DNA of 64,000 bases, from contig NZ_CP021435.1 in assembly GCF_002549795.1 (NCBI RefSeq), forward strand, positions 2,232,001-2,296,000, given 5' to 3'. This stretch comes from Halomonas beimenensis (lineage in GTDB: Bacteria > Pseudomonadota > Gammaproteobacteria > Pseudomonadales > Halomonadaceae). Below, one piece after another: positions 48,175-57,887 of the stretch (positions within the stretch are counted from its first letter, which is position 1; each line of letters opens with the position of its first letter). A program made the position numbers and the translations under genes. The notes below the pieces were generated by a model, which saw only the letters and a program-made list of their open reading frames with translations, did no database searches and was not told the DNA's origin.

Positions 48175-49638
48175 TCACCCCTGGGCGCGGGGCAGCTTGA
48201 GGAAGTTGACGTTGGAGATGTGCTGGAGGATGCGGATCACCTGGCAGCTGTAGCCGAACTCGTTGTCGTACCACACGTAGAGCACGACATGCTTGCCATT
48301 GGCGATGGTCGCCTGAGCATCGACGATGCCGGCGTGACGGTTCCCCACGAAGTCGGTGGAGACCACCTCGGGCGAGTCGACGTAGTCGATCTGCTTCTGG
48401 TACTGGGAGTCGATGGACATCCGACGCAGGTAGTCGTTGAGGGACTCGACGTCGGTCTCGCGCTCCAGGGTCAGGTTGAGGATCGCCATCGACACGTTGG
48501 GAGTCGGCACCCGGATGGCGTTGCCGGTCAGCTTGCCGCCCAGCTCCGGCAGGGCCTTGGCCACCGCCTTGGCGGCGCCGGTCTCGGTCAACACCATGTT
48601 GAGCGGGGCGCTGCGGCCACGGCGATCGCCCTTGTGATAGTTGTCGATCAGGTTCTGGTCGTTGGTGTAGGAGTGCACCGTCTCGACGTGGCCATGCTCG
48701 ATGCCGTACTCGTCGTTGAGCACCTTGAGCGTGGGCACGATGGCGTTGGTGGTGCATGACGCCGCGGAGATGATGCGATCCTCGGCGGTGATGTCCTGAT
48801 GATTGATGCCGTAGACGATGTTCTTGACGTCGCCCTTGCCCGGCGCGGTGAGGATCGCCTTGGCCACGCCCTTGCAGGCCAGGTGCTGTCCCAGGCCGTC
48901 CTCGTCGCGCCAGATGCCGGTGTTGTCGACCACCACGGCGTTGTCGATGCCATGGGCGGTGTAGTCGACGTCGGCGGGCGAATCGGCGTAGATCACCTGG
49001 ATGACGTTGCCGTTGGCGGTCAGGGTCCGGGCCTCGGGGTCGACGCTGATGGTGCCCTCGAAGGGCCCATGGACGCTGTCGCGGCGCAGCAGGCTGGCCC
49101 GCTTCTGCAGGTCCTTGGCGATGTCGCCGCGACCGCGCACCACGATGGCCTTGAGGCGCAGCAGGTTGCCGCCGCCGGCCTTCTCGATCAGCACCCGAGC
49201 CAGGATGCGGCCGATACGCCCGAAACCATAGAGCACCACGTCCTTGGGCTCGCCGTTGCCGGCATCCGGGTCGTGAGCGTCGACGATCTCGGCCAGCTCC
49301 TCGCGCAGGAAGGCCACGGCATCACCGCCGCCGCGCTTCTTGTAGGCCACGCCCAGCTTGCCCACGTCCACGTGGGCCGGCCCCAGGTTGAGCTCGGTCA
49401 TGGCCTTGACCAGCGGGAAGGTATCCTTGACGGAGAGCTCGGTCCCCTCGACCTTGCGTACGAACCGATGGTCCTTGAGGATGCGGATGACGCTGCGGTT
49501 GAACAGCGAACGTCCGTACAGCGTGGTCACGACGTTGTTGTGCCGGTAGAGGCTGCCAATCAGCGGAATCATCTGCTCGGCGATCGCCTGGTTGTCGTGC
49601 CAATCCTGGAAGACGGTATCGAGGGGTTGCTGACTCAC
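48175..49638 (-). CDS. Glyceraldehyde-3-phosphate dehydrogenase, long form
   Basis: A GapDH-family protein of 487 residues, about 140 longer than the usual ~335. The extra N-terminal part (MSQQPLDTVFQDWHDNQAIA to about residue 125) has no known catalytic role. The Rossmann motif is YGFGRIGRILARVLI, the catalytic Cys is C295 in SAASCTTNAIVP, and GDRRGRSAPLNMVLTETGAAKAV follows. P. aeruginosa has a long-form gap at the same position between nqr and mfd. Which direction (glycolytic or gluconeogenic) it works in cannot be told. Transcribed away from mfd, from a shared 181-bp gap. Confidence 0.9.
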   Translation of the reverse strand: MSQQPLDTVFQDWHDNQAIAEQMIPLIGSLYRHNNVVTTLYGRSLFNRSVIRILKDHRFVRKVEGTELSVKDTFPLVKAMTELNLGPAHVDVGKLGVAYKKRGGGDAVAFLREELAEIVDAHDPDAGNGEPKDVVLYGFGRIGRILARVLIEKAGGGNLLRLKAIVVRGRGDIAKDLQKRASLLRRDSVHGPFEGTISVDPEARTLTANGNVIQVIYADSPADVDYTAHGIDNAVVVDNTGIWRDEDGLGQHLACKGVAKAILTAPGKGDVKNIVYGINHQDITAEDRIISAASCTTNAIVPTLKVLNDEYGIEHGHVETVHSYTNDQNLIDNYHKGDRRGRSAPLNMVLTETGAAKAVAKALPELGGKLTGNAIRVPTPNVSMAILNLTLERETDVESLNDYLRRMSIDSQYQKQIDYVDSPEVVSTDFVGNRHAGIVDAQATIANGKHVVLYVWYDNEFGYSCQVIRILQHISNVNFLKLPRAQG

Positions 49639-49819
49639 GAGGGGCCTCTCTATGGGGTTGAGATGTCGGCGGTATTATCCGACCCCCGACGCGCCAGGGC
49701 AATCGCGGGATGGTCGCAGGCGCTGTAGGGGATTTACAGGAATTCGCCGCTCACTACACGAGGCCGCCAGGCTGGTATGATGCGCTCAGTCACCCATTCG
49801 ACACGACGCACACGACGCC

Positions 49820-52800
49820 ATGCCGACCTTCTCGCCACTCGATCCGCCACGTCCCCGGGGGCTGCGCGATACCCTCTACTGGCAGACGCCGCCCGGCAGC
49901 GCCACCGCCCTGGCCCTGGCCCATCTGGCCGAGGACGCCCCGCTGCTGGTGATCACCGCCGACACCGCCGCCGCGCAGCGATTGGAGGGCGACCTGGCCT
50001 TCTACTCGCGACTGCCGGTCATGCCGTTCCCCGACTGGGAGACCCTGCCCTACGACAGCTTCTCCCCGCATCAGGACATCGTCTCCGCCCGGCTTCGCAC
50101 CCTGCGCCGGCTCCAGGACGGCGAGCACGGCATCGTCCTGGTGCCGATCAACACCCTGATGCAGCGCCTGGCCCCGGTGGACTACATCGCCGGCCGGGTC
50201 ATGACGCTGGAAGTGGGCATGACCCTGGACCGCGAGGGATTTCGCGAGCGCCTGTCCCGGGCCGGCTACCGGGCCGTGGAAACCGTCTACGAACCCGGTG
50301 AATACGCCCTGCGCGGCGCCCTGATCGATCTCTTCCCCATGGGCAGCGACTCGCCCTTGCGCATCGACCTCTTCGACGACGAGGTCGACAGCCTGCGTCA
50401 TTTCGATCCGGACACCCAGCGAAGCGCCGACAAGGTCGAGCGGGTCGAGTTGCTGCCGGCGCACGAGTACTCGCTGTCGCGCTCGGCCATCGCCTGCTTC
50501 CGCGAGGGCTTCGAGACGCTGTTCGACGTCGACCCGCGCCAGTGCCCGCTGTACGTCGACGCCCTCAAGGGGATCCCCTCCCCTGGCCTCGAGCAGTACC
50601 TGCCGCTGTTCTTCGAGGAGACGGCCACCCTGTTCGACCACCTGGCCGAGGGCACCCGGGTGGCCCTGCTGCCTGGGGCCTTCGACGCCGCCGAGCATCA
50701 CTGGGCCGCGATCGAGAGCCGCTATGAAAACCTCGGCGTCGACCCGACGCGACCGCTGCTGCCTCCCCATCGCGCCTTCGTGCCGGTGGCCGAGGTGTTC
50801 GGCGCCATCAAGCGCCATCCGCGGGTCGAGCTCACCGACGACGCCGACCATCCCCATGCCCTGACGCCGGGCGCCCGACCATCGCCGGTGGTGCCGATCA
50901 ACGCCCGGGCCAAGCATCCCCTGGCCGAGGTCGAGGGCTTCCTCGCGTCCCATGCGGCGACGCGCGTGCTGTTCGTGGCCGAGTCCCGGGGCCGCCGCGA
51001 GGCCCTGGAGGAGACGCTGTCCCCGCTCGGCCTGTCCCTGCCCCATGTCGACGACTTCACGGCCTTCCTGGCCGGCGACGCCCGCACCGCCATCACCGAA
51101 GGGGCTATCGACGCCGGTCTGTGGCTGGAGGCCCCCGACCTAGCGGTGATCAGCGAGACCGAGCTGTTCGGCGAGGTGGTCCGCCAGAGCCGGCGCCGGG
51201 AGAAGGTCACCGACGACGGCGAGCTGGCCATCCGACACCTGGCCGAACTCAAGCCTGGGGCACCGGTGGTCCACCAGGCCCATGGCGTGGGCCGCTATCG
51301 CGGCCTGGAGACCCTCGAGGCCGGCGGCCAGGCCGCCGAGTTCGTCGCCCTCGAATACGCCGACGGCGCCAGGCTCTACGTGCCCGTGGACAGCCTGCAC
51401 CTGATCTCGCGCTATGCCGGCGTCGACGATGAGCTGGCCCCCTTGCACCGACTGGGCTCCGAACAGTGGGACAAGGCCAAGCGCAAGGCCGCCGAGAAGA
51501 TCCGCGACACCGCCGCCGAACTGCTCGACGTCTATGCCCGCCGCGAGGCCAAGGAGGGCTTCGCCTGCGAGGCGCCGGACACCGAATACGCTCGCTTCGC
51601 GGCCAGCTTCCCCTTCGAGGAGACCCCGGACCAGCGCGCCGCCATCGAGGCGGTGGTGGGCGACATGACCGCCCCGAGGCCCATGGACCGGGTGGTGTGC
51701 GGCGACGTCGGCTTCGGCAAGACCGAAGTGGCCATGCGGGCCGCCTTCCTGGCCGTGCATTCCGGCCGCCAGGTGGTGGTACTGGTGCCCACCACCCTGC
51801 TCGCCCGCCAGCACTATGAGAACTTCCGTGACCGCTTCGCCGACACCGCCGTGAACATCGAGCTGATCTCGCGCTTCACCGGCGGCCAGGGACAGGAAGC
51901 GGCCAGGAAACGGATCGAGGAGGGCCAGGCGGACATCGTCATCGGCACCCACAAGCTGCTCTCCAAGTCGATGCGCTTCCCGAAGATGGGGCTGCTGATC
52001 ATCGACGAGGAACATCGCTTCGGGGTCGCCCAGAAGGAACGTCTGAAGAGCCTGCGCGCCGAGGTGGATATCCTGACGCTCACCGCCACGCCGATTCCGC
52101 GGACCCTGAACATGGCCATGAGCGGCATCCGCGACCTCTCGATCATCGCCACTCCCCCGGCCCGGCGCCTCTCGGTCAAGACCTTCGTCCAGCAGCGCGA
52201 CGAGGCGGTGATCAAAGAGGCGATCCTTCGCGAGATCCTGCGCGGCGGGCAGGTCTACTTCCTGCACAACGAGGTCAAGACCATCGAGACCGCCGCCGAG
52301 ACGGTGCGCGGCCTGGTGCCCGAGGCCCGGGTCGGCGTGGCCCACGGCCAGCTGCCGGAGCGTTCCCTGGAGCGGGTCATGTCGGACTTCTACCACAAGC
52401 GCTTCAACGTGCTGGTCTGCTCGACCATCATCGAGACCGGCATCGACGTGCCCAGCGCCAATACCATCGTCATCGAGCGCGCCGACAAGTTCGGCCTGGC
52501 CCAGCTGCACCAGCTGCGCGGCCGGGTCGGCCGCAGCCACCACCAGGCCTACGCCTACCTGCTGGCCCCGCCGCCACGCGCCATGACCCGGGATGCCGTC
52601 AAGCGCCTCGAGGCCATCGGCCAGGCCGAGGACCTGGGCGCCGGCTTCACCCTGGCCAGCCACGACATGGAGATCCGCGGCGCCGGGGAGCTGCTCGGCG
52701 AGGAGCAGAGCGGCCAGATGGAGGCCTTGGGCTACAGCCTCTACATGCAGATGCTCGATCGCGCGGTCAAGGCGATCCGCGAGGGCAGGACGCCCAACAT

Positions 52801-53269
52801 CGAGGCCCCGCTGGCGGAGGGCGTGGAGATCGGCCTGAACCTGCCGGCGCTGATCCCCGACGACTACCTGCACGACGTCCAGCAGCGGCTGGTCATGTAC
52901 AAGCGTATCGCCAGCGCCGAGACCGAGGCCGAACTCAAGGAGCTGCAGGTGGAGATGATCGACCGTTTCGGCCTGTTACCGGCCCCGGTGAAGACCCTGC
53001 TGCGCCAGACTCGGCTGCGCCAGCGTGCCGAACGCCTGGGCATCGCCCGGCTGGAGGCCGGCCCCGAGAAGGGACGGGTGATCTTCGCCGGCCATACCCG
53101 GGTCGACCCCTTGCTGCTGGTCGAGATGATCCAGCGGGAACCCAGCCGCTACCGCCTGGAGGGGGCCGACACCCTGCGCTTCGAGGCCGAGATGGCCGAC
53201 GAGGAGACCCGCTTCCGCGTGGTGGAAGCACTGCTCGAGTCGCTCAACCGCAAGGCCGAGGCGGCATGA
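49820..53269 (+). CDS. mfd: Transcription-repair coupling factor
   Basis: Translocase that removes stalled RNA polymerase and recruits UvrA. The 1149-residue protein has a UvrB-like N-terminal part (PFPDWETLPYDSFSPHQDI), the RNA polymerase-interaction domain near residues 480-540 (VHQAHGVGRYRGLE), a RecG-like helicase with Walker A CGDVGFGKTEVAMRAAF near residue 630, the DEEH box IIDEEHRFGV near 725, and motif VI with QLRGRVGRS, then the TRCF C-terminal domain. Length and order match E. coli (1148). Confidence 0.97.
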   Translation: MPTFSPLDPPRPRGLRDTLYWQTPPGSATALALAHLAEDAPLLVITADTAAAQRLEGDLAFYSRLPVMPFPDWETLPYDSFSPHQDIVSARLRTLRRLQDGEHGIVLVPINTLMQRLAPVDYIAGRVMTLEVGMTLDREGFRERLSRAGYRAVETVYEPGEYALRGALIDLFPMGSDSPLRIDLFDDEVDSLRHFDPDTQRSADKVERVELLPAHEYSLSRSAIACFREGFETLFDVDPRQCPLYVDALKGIPSPGLEQYLPLFFEETATLFDHLAEGTRVALLPGAFDAAEHHWAAIESRYENLGVDPTRPLLPPHRAFVPVAEVFGAIKRHPRVELTDDADHPHALTPGARPSPVVPINARAKHPLAEVEGFLASHAATRVLFVAESRGRREALEETLSPLGLSLPHVDDFTAFLAGDARTAITEGAIDAGLWLEAPDLAVISETELFGEVVRQSRRREKVTDDGELAIRHLAELKPGAPVVHQAHGVGRYRGLETLEAGGQAAEFVALEYADGARLYVPVDSLHLISRYAGVDDELAPLHRLGSEQWDKAKRKAAEKIRDTAAELLDVYARREAKEGFACEAPDTEYARFAASFPFEETPDQRAAIEAVVGDMTAPRPMDRVVCGDVGFGKTEVAMRAAFLAVHSGRQVVVLVPTTLLARQHYENFRDRFADTAVNIELISRFTGGQGQEAARKRIEEGQADIVIGTHKLLSKSMRFPKMGLLIIDEEHRFGVAQKERLKSLRAEVDILTLTATPIPRTLNMAMSGIRDLSIIATPPARRLSVKTFVQQRDEAVIKEAILREILRGGQVYFLHNEVKTIETAAETVRGLVPEARVGVAHGQLPERSLERVMSDFYHKRFNVLVCSTIIETGIDVPSANTIVIERADKFGLAQLHQLRGRVGRSHHQAYAYLLAPPPRAMTRDAVKRLEAIGQAEDLGAGFTLASHDMEIRGAGELLGEEQSGQMEALGYSLYMQMLDRAVKAIREGRTPNIEAPLAEGVEIGLNLPALIPDDYLHDVQQRLVMYKRIASAETEAELKELQVEMIDRFGLLPAPVKTLLRQTRLRQRAERLGIARLEAGPEKGRVIFAGHTRVDPLLLVEMIQREPSRYRLEGADTLRFEAEMADEETRFRVVEALLESLNRKAEAA

Positions 53270-53289
53270 GCAGCCACAAGCGTAGGCTC

Positions 53290-53377
<88 letters not shown>

Positions 53378-53507
53378 CGCCCTGGCGGCTTGGCACTTGT
53401 CGCTTTCCGCCGGCCCCACTGGCGAACCCTCGCCGGCTCGGGCAATCTAACGCGATTGCCGTCCCCTGCCGGACAGGGCGGCCCCCAAGACGAACCGATC
53501 CGAGACC

Positions 53508-54572
53508 ATGACCCAGATGACTCCCTCCCCCCTTCGCGGCTCCTTGACCCGCACCCTCCTGCTGCTCGGGCTGGGTGCCGCCCTCGCCGCCCCCCTGCAG
53601 GCCAGCGAGGAATGGCCCCGGGGCCACTATCCGCTGCCCGAGGAAGGCGACCTGGTCGGCGAGGTCTATACGGTGGTGGCCGACGAGGAAGACACCCTGA
53701 TCGACATCGGCCACGAACACGGCATCGGCTACCGGGCCATGGTCCGCGCCAACCCGGACGTCAGCGTCTGGTATCCCGGCGAAGGCACCGAGGTGACGAT
53801 TCCCGGCCGGTTCATCCTGCCCGACGCACCACGCACGGGCATCGTGATCAATGTAGCCGAGATGCGCCTCTACTACTATCCGCCGGCCGAGGAAGACCAG
53901 CCGCGCATCGTCCAGACTTACCCCCTCGGCGTGGGCCGCCAGGACTGGGAGACGCCGCTGGGCAACACCACCATCACCCAGAAGGTCGAGAACCCGGCCT
54001 GGTACCCGCCGGAGTCCATCCGCCGCGAGCACGCCGAGGCCGGCGACCCCCTGCCCAGCGTGGTTCCGCCCGGCCCCGACAACCCGCTGGGCACCCGCAA
54101 GATGCGCCTGGGCATTCCCGGCTACCTGATTCACGGCACCAACAAGCCGGAAGGGGTGGGCATGCGCGTCTCCCATGGCTGCGTGAGGATGCTGCCGCAG
54201 GACGTGGAGCACCTGTTCGATCAGATCTCGGTGGGTACACAGGTCCGGCTGATCAACGAGAGCTTCAAGCTCGGCTGGTCCGACGGCACCCTCTATGTCC
54301 AGGCCTACCCCTACCTGGACGAGGAACAGGGCACCACCATCCAGCGGGTCACCGAAGCGCTCGGCCTGGTCGACGCCAGCGTCGAGGGGCTCGCCTATCC
54401 GGTGGACTACGCCCGCCTGCGCGAGGTGGTCGAGGTTCCGGGCGGCATGCCCGTCGCCCTGGAAGCCTCGCCGGAGGCCGACCCCGAGCCGGCCCCCGCC
54501 CCGGCTCCCGAGTCGCTCTACGACCGCCTGGAGCTGGTCGCCGCCGAGGTCGAGGACGGTCCCCGCGGCTGA
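53508..54572 (+). CDS. L,D-transpeptidase (YkuD family) with LysM-like domain
   Basis: A 354-residue exported enzyme that cross-links peptidoglycan or attaches lipoprotein to it. A signal peptide (LLLLGLGAALAAPLQASEE) is followed by a LysM-like domain around residues 50-100 (YTVVADEEDTLIDIGHEHG, PDVSVWYPGEGTEVTIPG), then the YkuD domain with IHGTNKPEGVGMRVSHGCVRM; the nucleophile is Cys225 and the His of SHGC is conserved. The C-terminal ~80 residues are acidic and Pro/Ala-rich (EADPEPAPAPAPES). It resembles ErfK/YbiS. It ends 1 bp from a convergent gene. Confidence 0.92.
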   Translation: MTQMTPSPLRGSLTRTLLLLGLGAALAAPLQASEEWPRGHYPLPEEGDLVGEVYTVVADEEDTLIDIGHEHGIGYRAMVRANPDVSVWYPGEGTEVTIPGRFILPDAPRTGIVINVAEMRLYYYPPAEEDQPRIVQTYPLGVGRQDWETPLGNTTITQKVENPAWYPPESIRREHAEAGDPLPSVVPPGPDNPLGTRKMRLGIPGYLIHGTNKPEGVGMRVSHGCVRMLPQDVEHLFDQISVGTQVRLINESFKLGWSDGTLYVQAYPYLDEEQGTTIQRVTEALGLVDASVEGLAYPVDYARLREVVEVPGGMPVALEASPEADPEPAPAPAPESLYDRLELVAAEVEDGPRG

Positions 54573-54573
54573 G

Positions 54574-55536
54574 TCAGGCGTCGGCGGGCGCCGGTGCCCG
54601 GTCGGGCCGCGCCCCCTCGGGCGGGGCCCCGCCGAGCCAGGCCGCCAGGAAGCGATCCGCCGGCACCGGACGGCCGAGGAGGTATCCCTGTCCCACGGGA
54701 CAGCCCATGCGCTGGAGCAACTCGAGCTGTCCGCGGTCCTCGATGCCTTCGGCCACCACCTCCAGCCCCAGGGCCTCGGCCATCGTGATCAGGCTCTGGA
54801 CCAGCACCCGGCTGCGTCGCTGGCTGTCGATGGGATCGATGAAGGCCTTGTCGAGCTTGACCTTGGAGAAGGGCAGCCGCTGCAGGAAGCTCAGCGAGGT
54901 GTAGCCGGTGCCGAAATCGTCCAGGGCGATGCCGAAGCCGTGATGGCGAAGCAGTGACATCACCCGCCGGACCGTGTCCAGGTCCTCGAAGGCCACGTGC
55001 TCGGTGAGCTCGATCTCGAGGCGGGCAGGATCGATCGAATAGCGACGGCAACGCGAGTTCAGCCATCCCGGAAACTCGAGGTCGGTGAAGTGCCGAATGG
55101 AACAGTTCACCGACAAGCTCAGGTCACTCGCCTCCGCGGGCAGCGCCGCCAGCCAAGCCAGGCTGGCCTCGAGCACCCGACGATCCAGCGGGATGATCAG
55201 CCCCGTCGCCTCGGCAAGGGGGATGAATTCCCCCGGGGATACGCTGCCGAACCGCTCGTCCTGCCAGCGGATCAGCACCTCGGCCCCGACGAGCTCGCCG
55301 CCGACGAGACGATGTTGTGGCTGCAGGTAGAGTTCGAAGAATGGCGTGTCTCGGGCGAGCGCCTCACGCAGCGCCTGCTCCAGCTGGCCGGCCCGCTGTA
55401 GCCCGGCGTCCCCCGGCTCGACTGGCGCTTCAGGGTCCGCTGGCGACGACATGACGGAGGTGCGCCGCCAGAGCAGCCAGGCCGCCGTCAGCGAGAGGGC
55501 GGCCAGCAGGCCATAGAACCCGGCCAGGGCCGTCAT
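54574..55536 (-). CDS. EAL-domain c-di-GMP phosphodiesterase, membrane-anchored
   Basis: Hydrolyses c-di-GMP. The 320-residue protein has an N-terminal membrane helix (ALAGFYGLLAALSLTAAWLLW), a short linker and one EAL domain. The signature reads EVLIRW (E conserved), and the rest of the active site is intact: NCSIRHF, ELTEH, DDFGTGYTS, KLDKAFID, EVVAEGIED, GYLLGRP. So it should be active, unlike its neighbour. Its start overlaps the stop of the degenerate GGDEF-EAL gene by 4 bp (ATGA), and both continue the Tad pilus operon, suggesting they tune pilus or adhesion output. Confidence 0.88.
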   Translation of the reverse strand: MTALAGFYGLLAALSLTAAWLLWRRTSVMSSPADPEAPVEPGDAGLQRAGQLEQALREALARDTPFFELYLQPQHRLVGGELVGAEVLIRWQDERFGSVSPGEFIPLAEATGLIIPLDRRVLEASLAWLAALPAEASDLSLSVNCSIRHFTDLEFPGWLNSRCRRYSIDPARLEIELTEHVAFEDLDTVRRVMSLLRHHGFGIALDDFGTGYTSLSFLQRLPFSKVKLDKAFIDPIDSQRRSRVLVQSLITMAEALGLEVVAEGIEDRGQLELLQRMGCPVGQGYLLGRPVPADRFLAAWLGGAPPEGARPDRAPAPADA

Positions 55537-57887
55537 GACGACTCCGGGGCCAGATGGCCGGGGGCCGTTGACGGGGACACCCCGTCCGGCGCCGACAAGG
55601 GGCGGGACGGACCGAGCAGCCGGCCCTGGGCCGACACGAAGTTCATCCCTCGGACCGCCACCAGCTGGTCCGAGGTGGTGACACCGGTCACGGTGATATG
55701 CCGCCCGGCCAGCTTGGCCATGTCGCGCAGGCTCTTGAGGATCAGGATCGCCGACTGATCATGGGGGACCCTGGCCACCAGCGCCGGCTCCAGGACCAGC
55801 CGCGACAGGGGGAGCCGAAAGATGGCGTCCAGCGCCCGCCCCGAGCGGGTCGGGGCCTGCATGGCCACGCCGATCCCGATCTCCCGGCAGCGTCGCAGCG
55901 CGGGCTGCAGCCTCTCGGTCTCGAGCAGTTCCTCCCCCCGGAACTGCAGCTCGAGCCGCGAGCTGTCCAGGCCCTGCTCCTCGCACGCCGCGAACAAGGA
56001 CTCGATGACGTCACCATCGACCAGCTGGGACAGGCCGACCGGGATCGTCCATAGCGTCCGCCCGGAGCGGGGACCTTCCGGCTCATCCTCGGGCATGGCG
56101 CCTCCGGCCAGCTCATCGACCACCCTCCGGCAGATCAGGCGATCCAGCAAGGCCCGATGGCCCGCCCCCTCGGCGAGTCGGACCAGCTCGTCCTGCTCTA
56201 CGGTACCCCAGCGTGGAGAGTGCCAGCGGACATGGACCTCCCCCCCGCATGGCCGGCGATCCGCCAGCAGGAAACGCGGCTCGAGGGAGAGGCTCAACTG
56301 CTCGGCCAACTCCCCGGGCGACAGGCGTCCCAGGAGCTCGGTCAGGGCCAGGCACCGCTCATCGGGGGCGACATCCTCGGGAACAAGCATCCGAGGCTGA
56401 CGGTCCGCGCTTCTCATGACCTGGCGGGCGGCGCCCTGGGCTTCCTCGAGCAAGGCGAAGGGAGTCATGTCGCCACCGGACAAGGCGACCCCGATTCGCG
56501 GCAGCAGCAGCCTGTCTTCACGGCCCACCTGGAAGGGGGCGGAAAGGGTTTCCTGGAGCCGCTCGGCGAAGACCATGCCCACCGGCGACCGCCCCGTCTC
56601 GTGCCTCGGATGGAAACTCATTATCGCGAAGACCTCTCCTTCGAGACGAGCGACGTACCCTTCTCCCCGCACGGTCCGGCGCAAGCGCTTGGCAATGCGA
56701 CGAATGGCCTCTTCGGCGCCCTCGGGACCCAGTGTCTCTCGAAGCCCCTCCAGGCGATCGAAGCATATCCAACAGAGCTGGAAAGCATGGTCACTGTCCA
56801 GATAGCGCTTTAGACGGTGTTCGAGTAACGGCCGACCCGGCAACCCGGTGGTAGTGTCATAGCCGAAGCCTTCTCGACGGCGACGCCGATGCCTCTCGAT
56901 CGCAGCCGCCGCCCCAAGAACCAGCATCGCAAAACCGCCCAGCCCCAGAGAGGACCACTGTAGCCAGCTTCCCAGGCTACGCCTTTGTGCCTCGTCCGCC
57001 GGCACGCCTCGGTAGCGCAGCTCGTCGCGTAATCCCTCCCGGAGCCGGGTACGGGCGGCATGCCAAACGACCGGTCCGGCTGGCGCCGTCTCCTCCAGAT
57101 CCGAGCCCAGCATGGCCAGCAAGCGCTCGGCCACGCCCGATACACGGGGTTGAATCCCTCCCAGGCAGCCGTCCTTGAACCACTCGGGCATAAGACACCA
57201 CGCAGCCGTCGGCGTCCCCAGCAGTGAGGCGGCCTCTCGTCGATGCCTTTGATAGGGCAAGGCGAGCAAGACATGCTCGGTTCCGCTGACGGGGGGCGGC
57301 AATGGCGCTTCGCCCACTACCTTCAGCGCATCGAGGCGCGCCTGGCCCTGACGCAAGACATTTGCCAGCGCGGGCATCGGCGAAGCATCACTCACCCATC
57401 CCACCAGGCGATTCGCCTCGGTTCCCTGACGCAACCAGGCCAGGAGACGGGTGAGCACCGGCAACAGATCGAGATGGGCGATGCCTTGCCGGCGCAGCCA
57501 GCGGCGATGCGCCGGCGCGAAGGCACCGTACGCCACGACACGCTGCGCCGGCGCGACGCCTGCCTCGAGCAGCTCGGCATAGGCCGTGACCGCCGGATCA
57601 TGCAGCAGCATGACGTCCTGCACCTCGATCAGGTCGCGTCGTCGTAGCGCCTGGCCCAGCTCCGCCGGCGACAGTTCGCCTTCCCGGAGATAGACGATTT
57701 CCAGGCTGCCGGGCCCCCTCTCGGCCTCGACCCGATCACCGAGCTCGGCGAGCAGGGCGCGATCCAGGACCTGCCCCGGGTGTCCCGGGACGATGACCAG
57801 CAGCGTCTCACCGGCCCACAGGGGACACGCCACCCATAGCGCGACCAGGAGGATCCAGCGAAGCCGCCGGGCGCTGCCGTGCCTCAT
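55533..57887 (-). CDS. Degenerate GGDEF-EAL protein with periplasmic sensor domain
   Basis: A 784-residue membrane protein. After a signal peptide (WILLVALWVACPLWAGE) comes a ~290-residue periplasmic domain of the ABC-binding-like fold (LLVIVPGHPGQVLDRALL), a membrane helix (LGLGGFAMLVLGAAAAI), then GGDEF and EAL domains. Both are degenerate: GGDEF reads LEGEVF, and the EAL region has EVHVRW, MQAPTRSG in place of DDFGTG and TGVTTSDQL instead of EGIE. It is probably a receptor or regulator, like LapD, not an enzyme. It overlaps tadE and the active EAL gene by 4 bp each. Confidence 0.82.
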   Translation of the reverse strand: MRHGSARRLRWILLVALWVACPLWAGETLLVIVPGHPGQVLDRALLAELGDRVEAERGPGSLEIVYLREGELSPAELGQALRRRDLIEVQDVMLLHDPAVTAYAELLEAGVAPAQRVVAYGAFAPAHRRWLRRQGIAHLDLLPVLTRLLAWLRQGTEANRLVGWVSDASPMPALANVLRQGQARLDALKVVGEAPLPPPVSGTEHVLLALPYQRHRREAASLLGTPTAAWCLMPEWFKDGCLGGIQPRVSGVAERLLAMLGSDLEETAPAGPVVWHAARTRLREGLRDELRYRGVPADEAQRRSLGSWLQWSSLGLGGFAMLVLGAAAAIERHRRRRREGFGYDTTTGLPGRPLLEHRLKRYLDSDHAFQLCWICFDRLEGLRETLGPEGAEEAIRRIAKRLRRTVRGEGYVARLEGEVFAIMSFHPRHETGRSPVGMVFAERLQETLSAPFQVGREDRLLLPRIGVALSGGDMTPFALLEEAQGAARQVMRSADRQPRMLVPEDVAPDERCLALTELLGRLSPGELAEQLSLSLEPRFLLADRRPCGGEVHVRWHSPRWGTVEQDELVRLAEGAGHRALLDRLICRRVVDELAGGAMPEDEPEGPRSGRTLWTIPVGLSQLVDGDVIESLFAACEEQGLDSSRLELQFRGEELLETERLQPALRRCREIGIGVAMQAPTRSGRALDAIFRLPLSRLVLEPALVARVPHDQSAILILKSLRDMAKLAGRHITVTGVTTSDQLVAVRGMNFVSAQGRLLGPSRPLSAPDGVSPSTAPGHLAPESS

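Noticed and set aside
53388..53410. Sigma-54-like promoter (TGGCAC...GC) before the L,D-transpeptidase
   Set aside because: The spacing and the second half (GCTTT rather than TTGC) do not match, and it lies in a repeat-rich gap.
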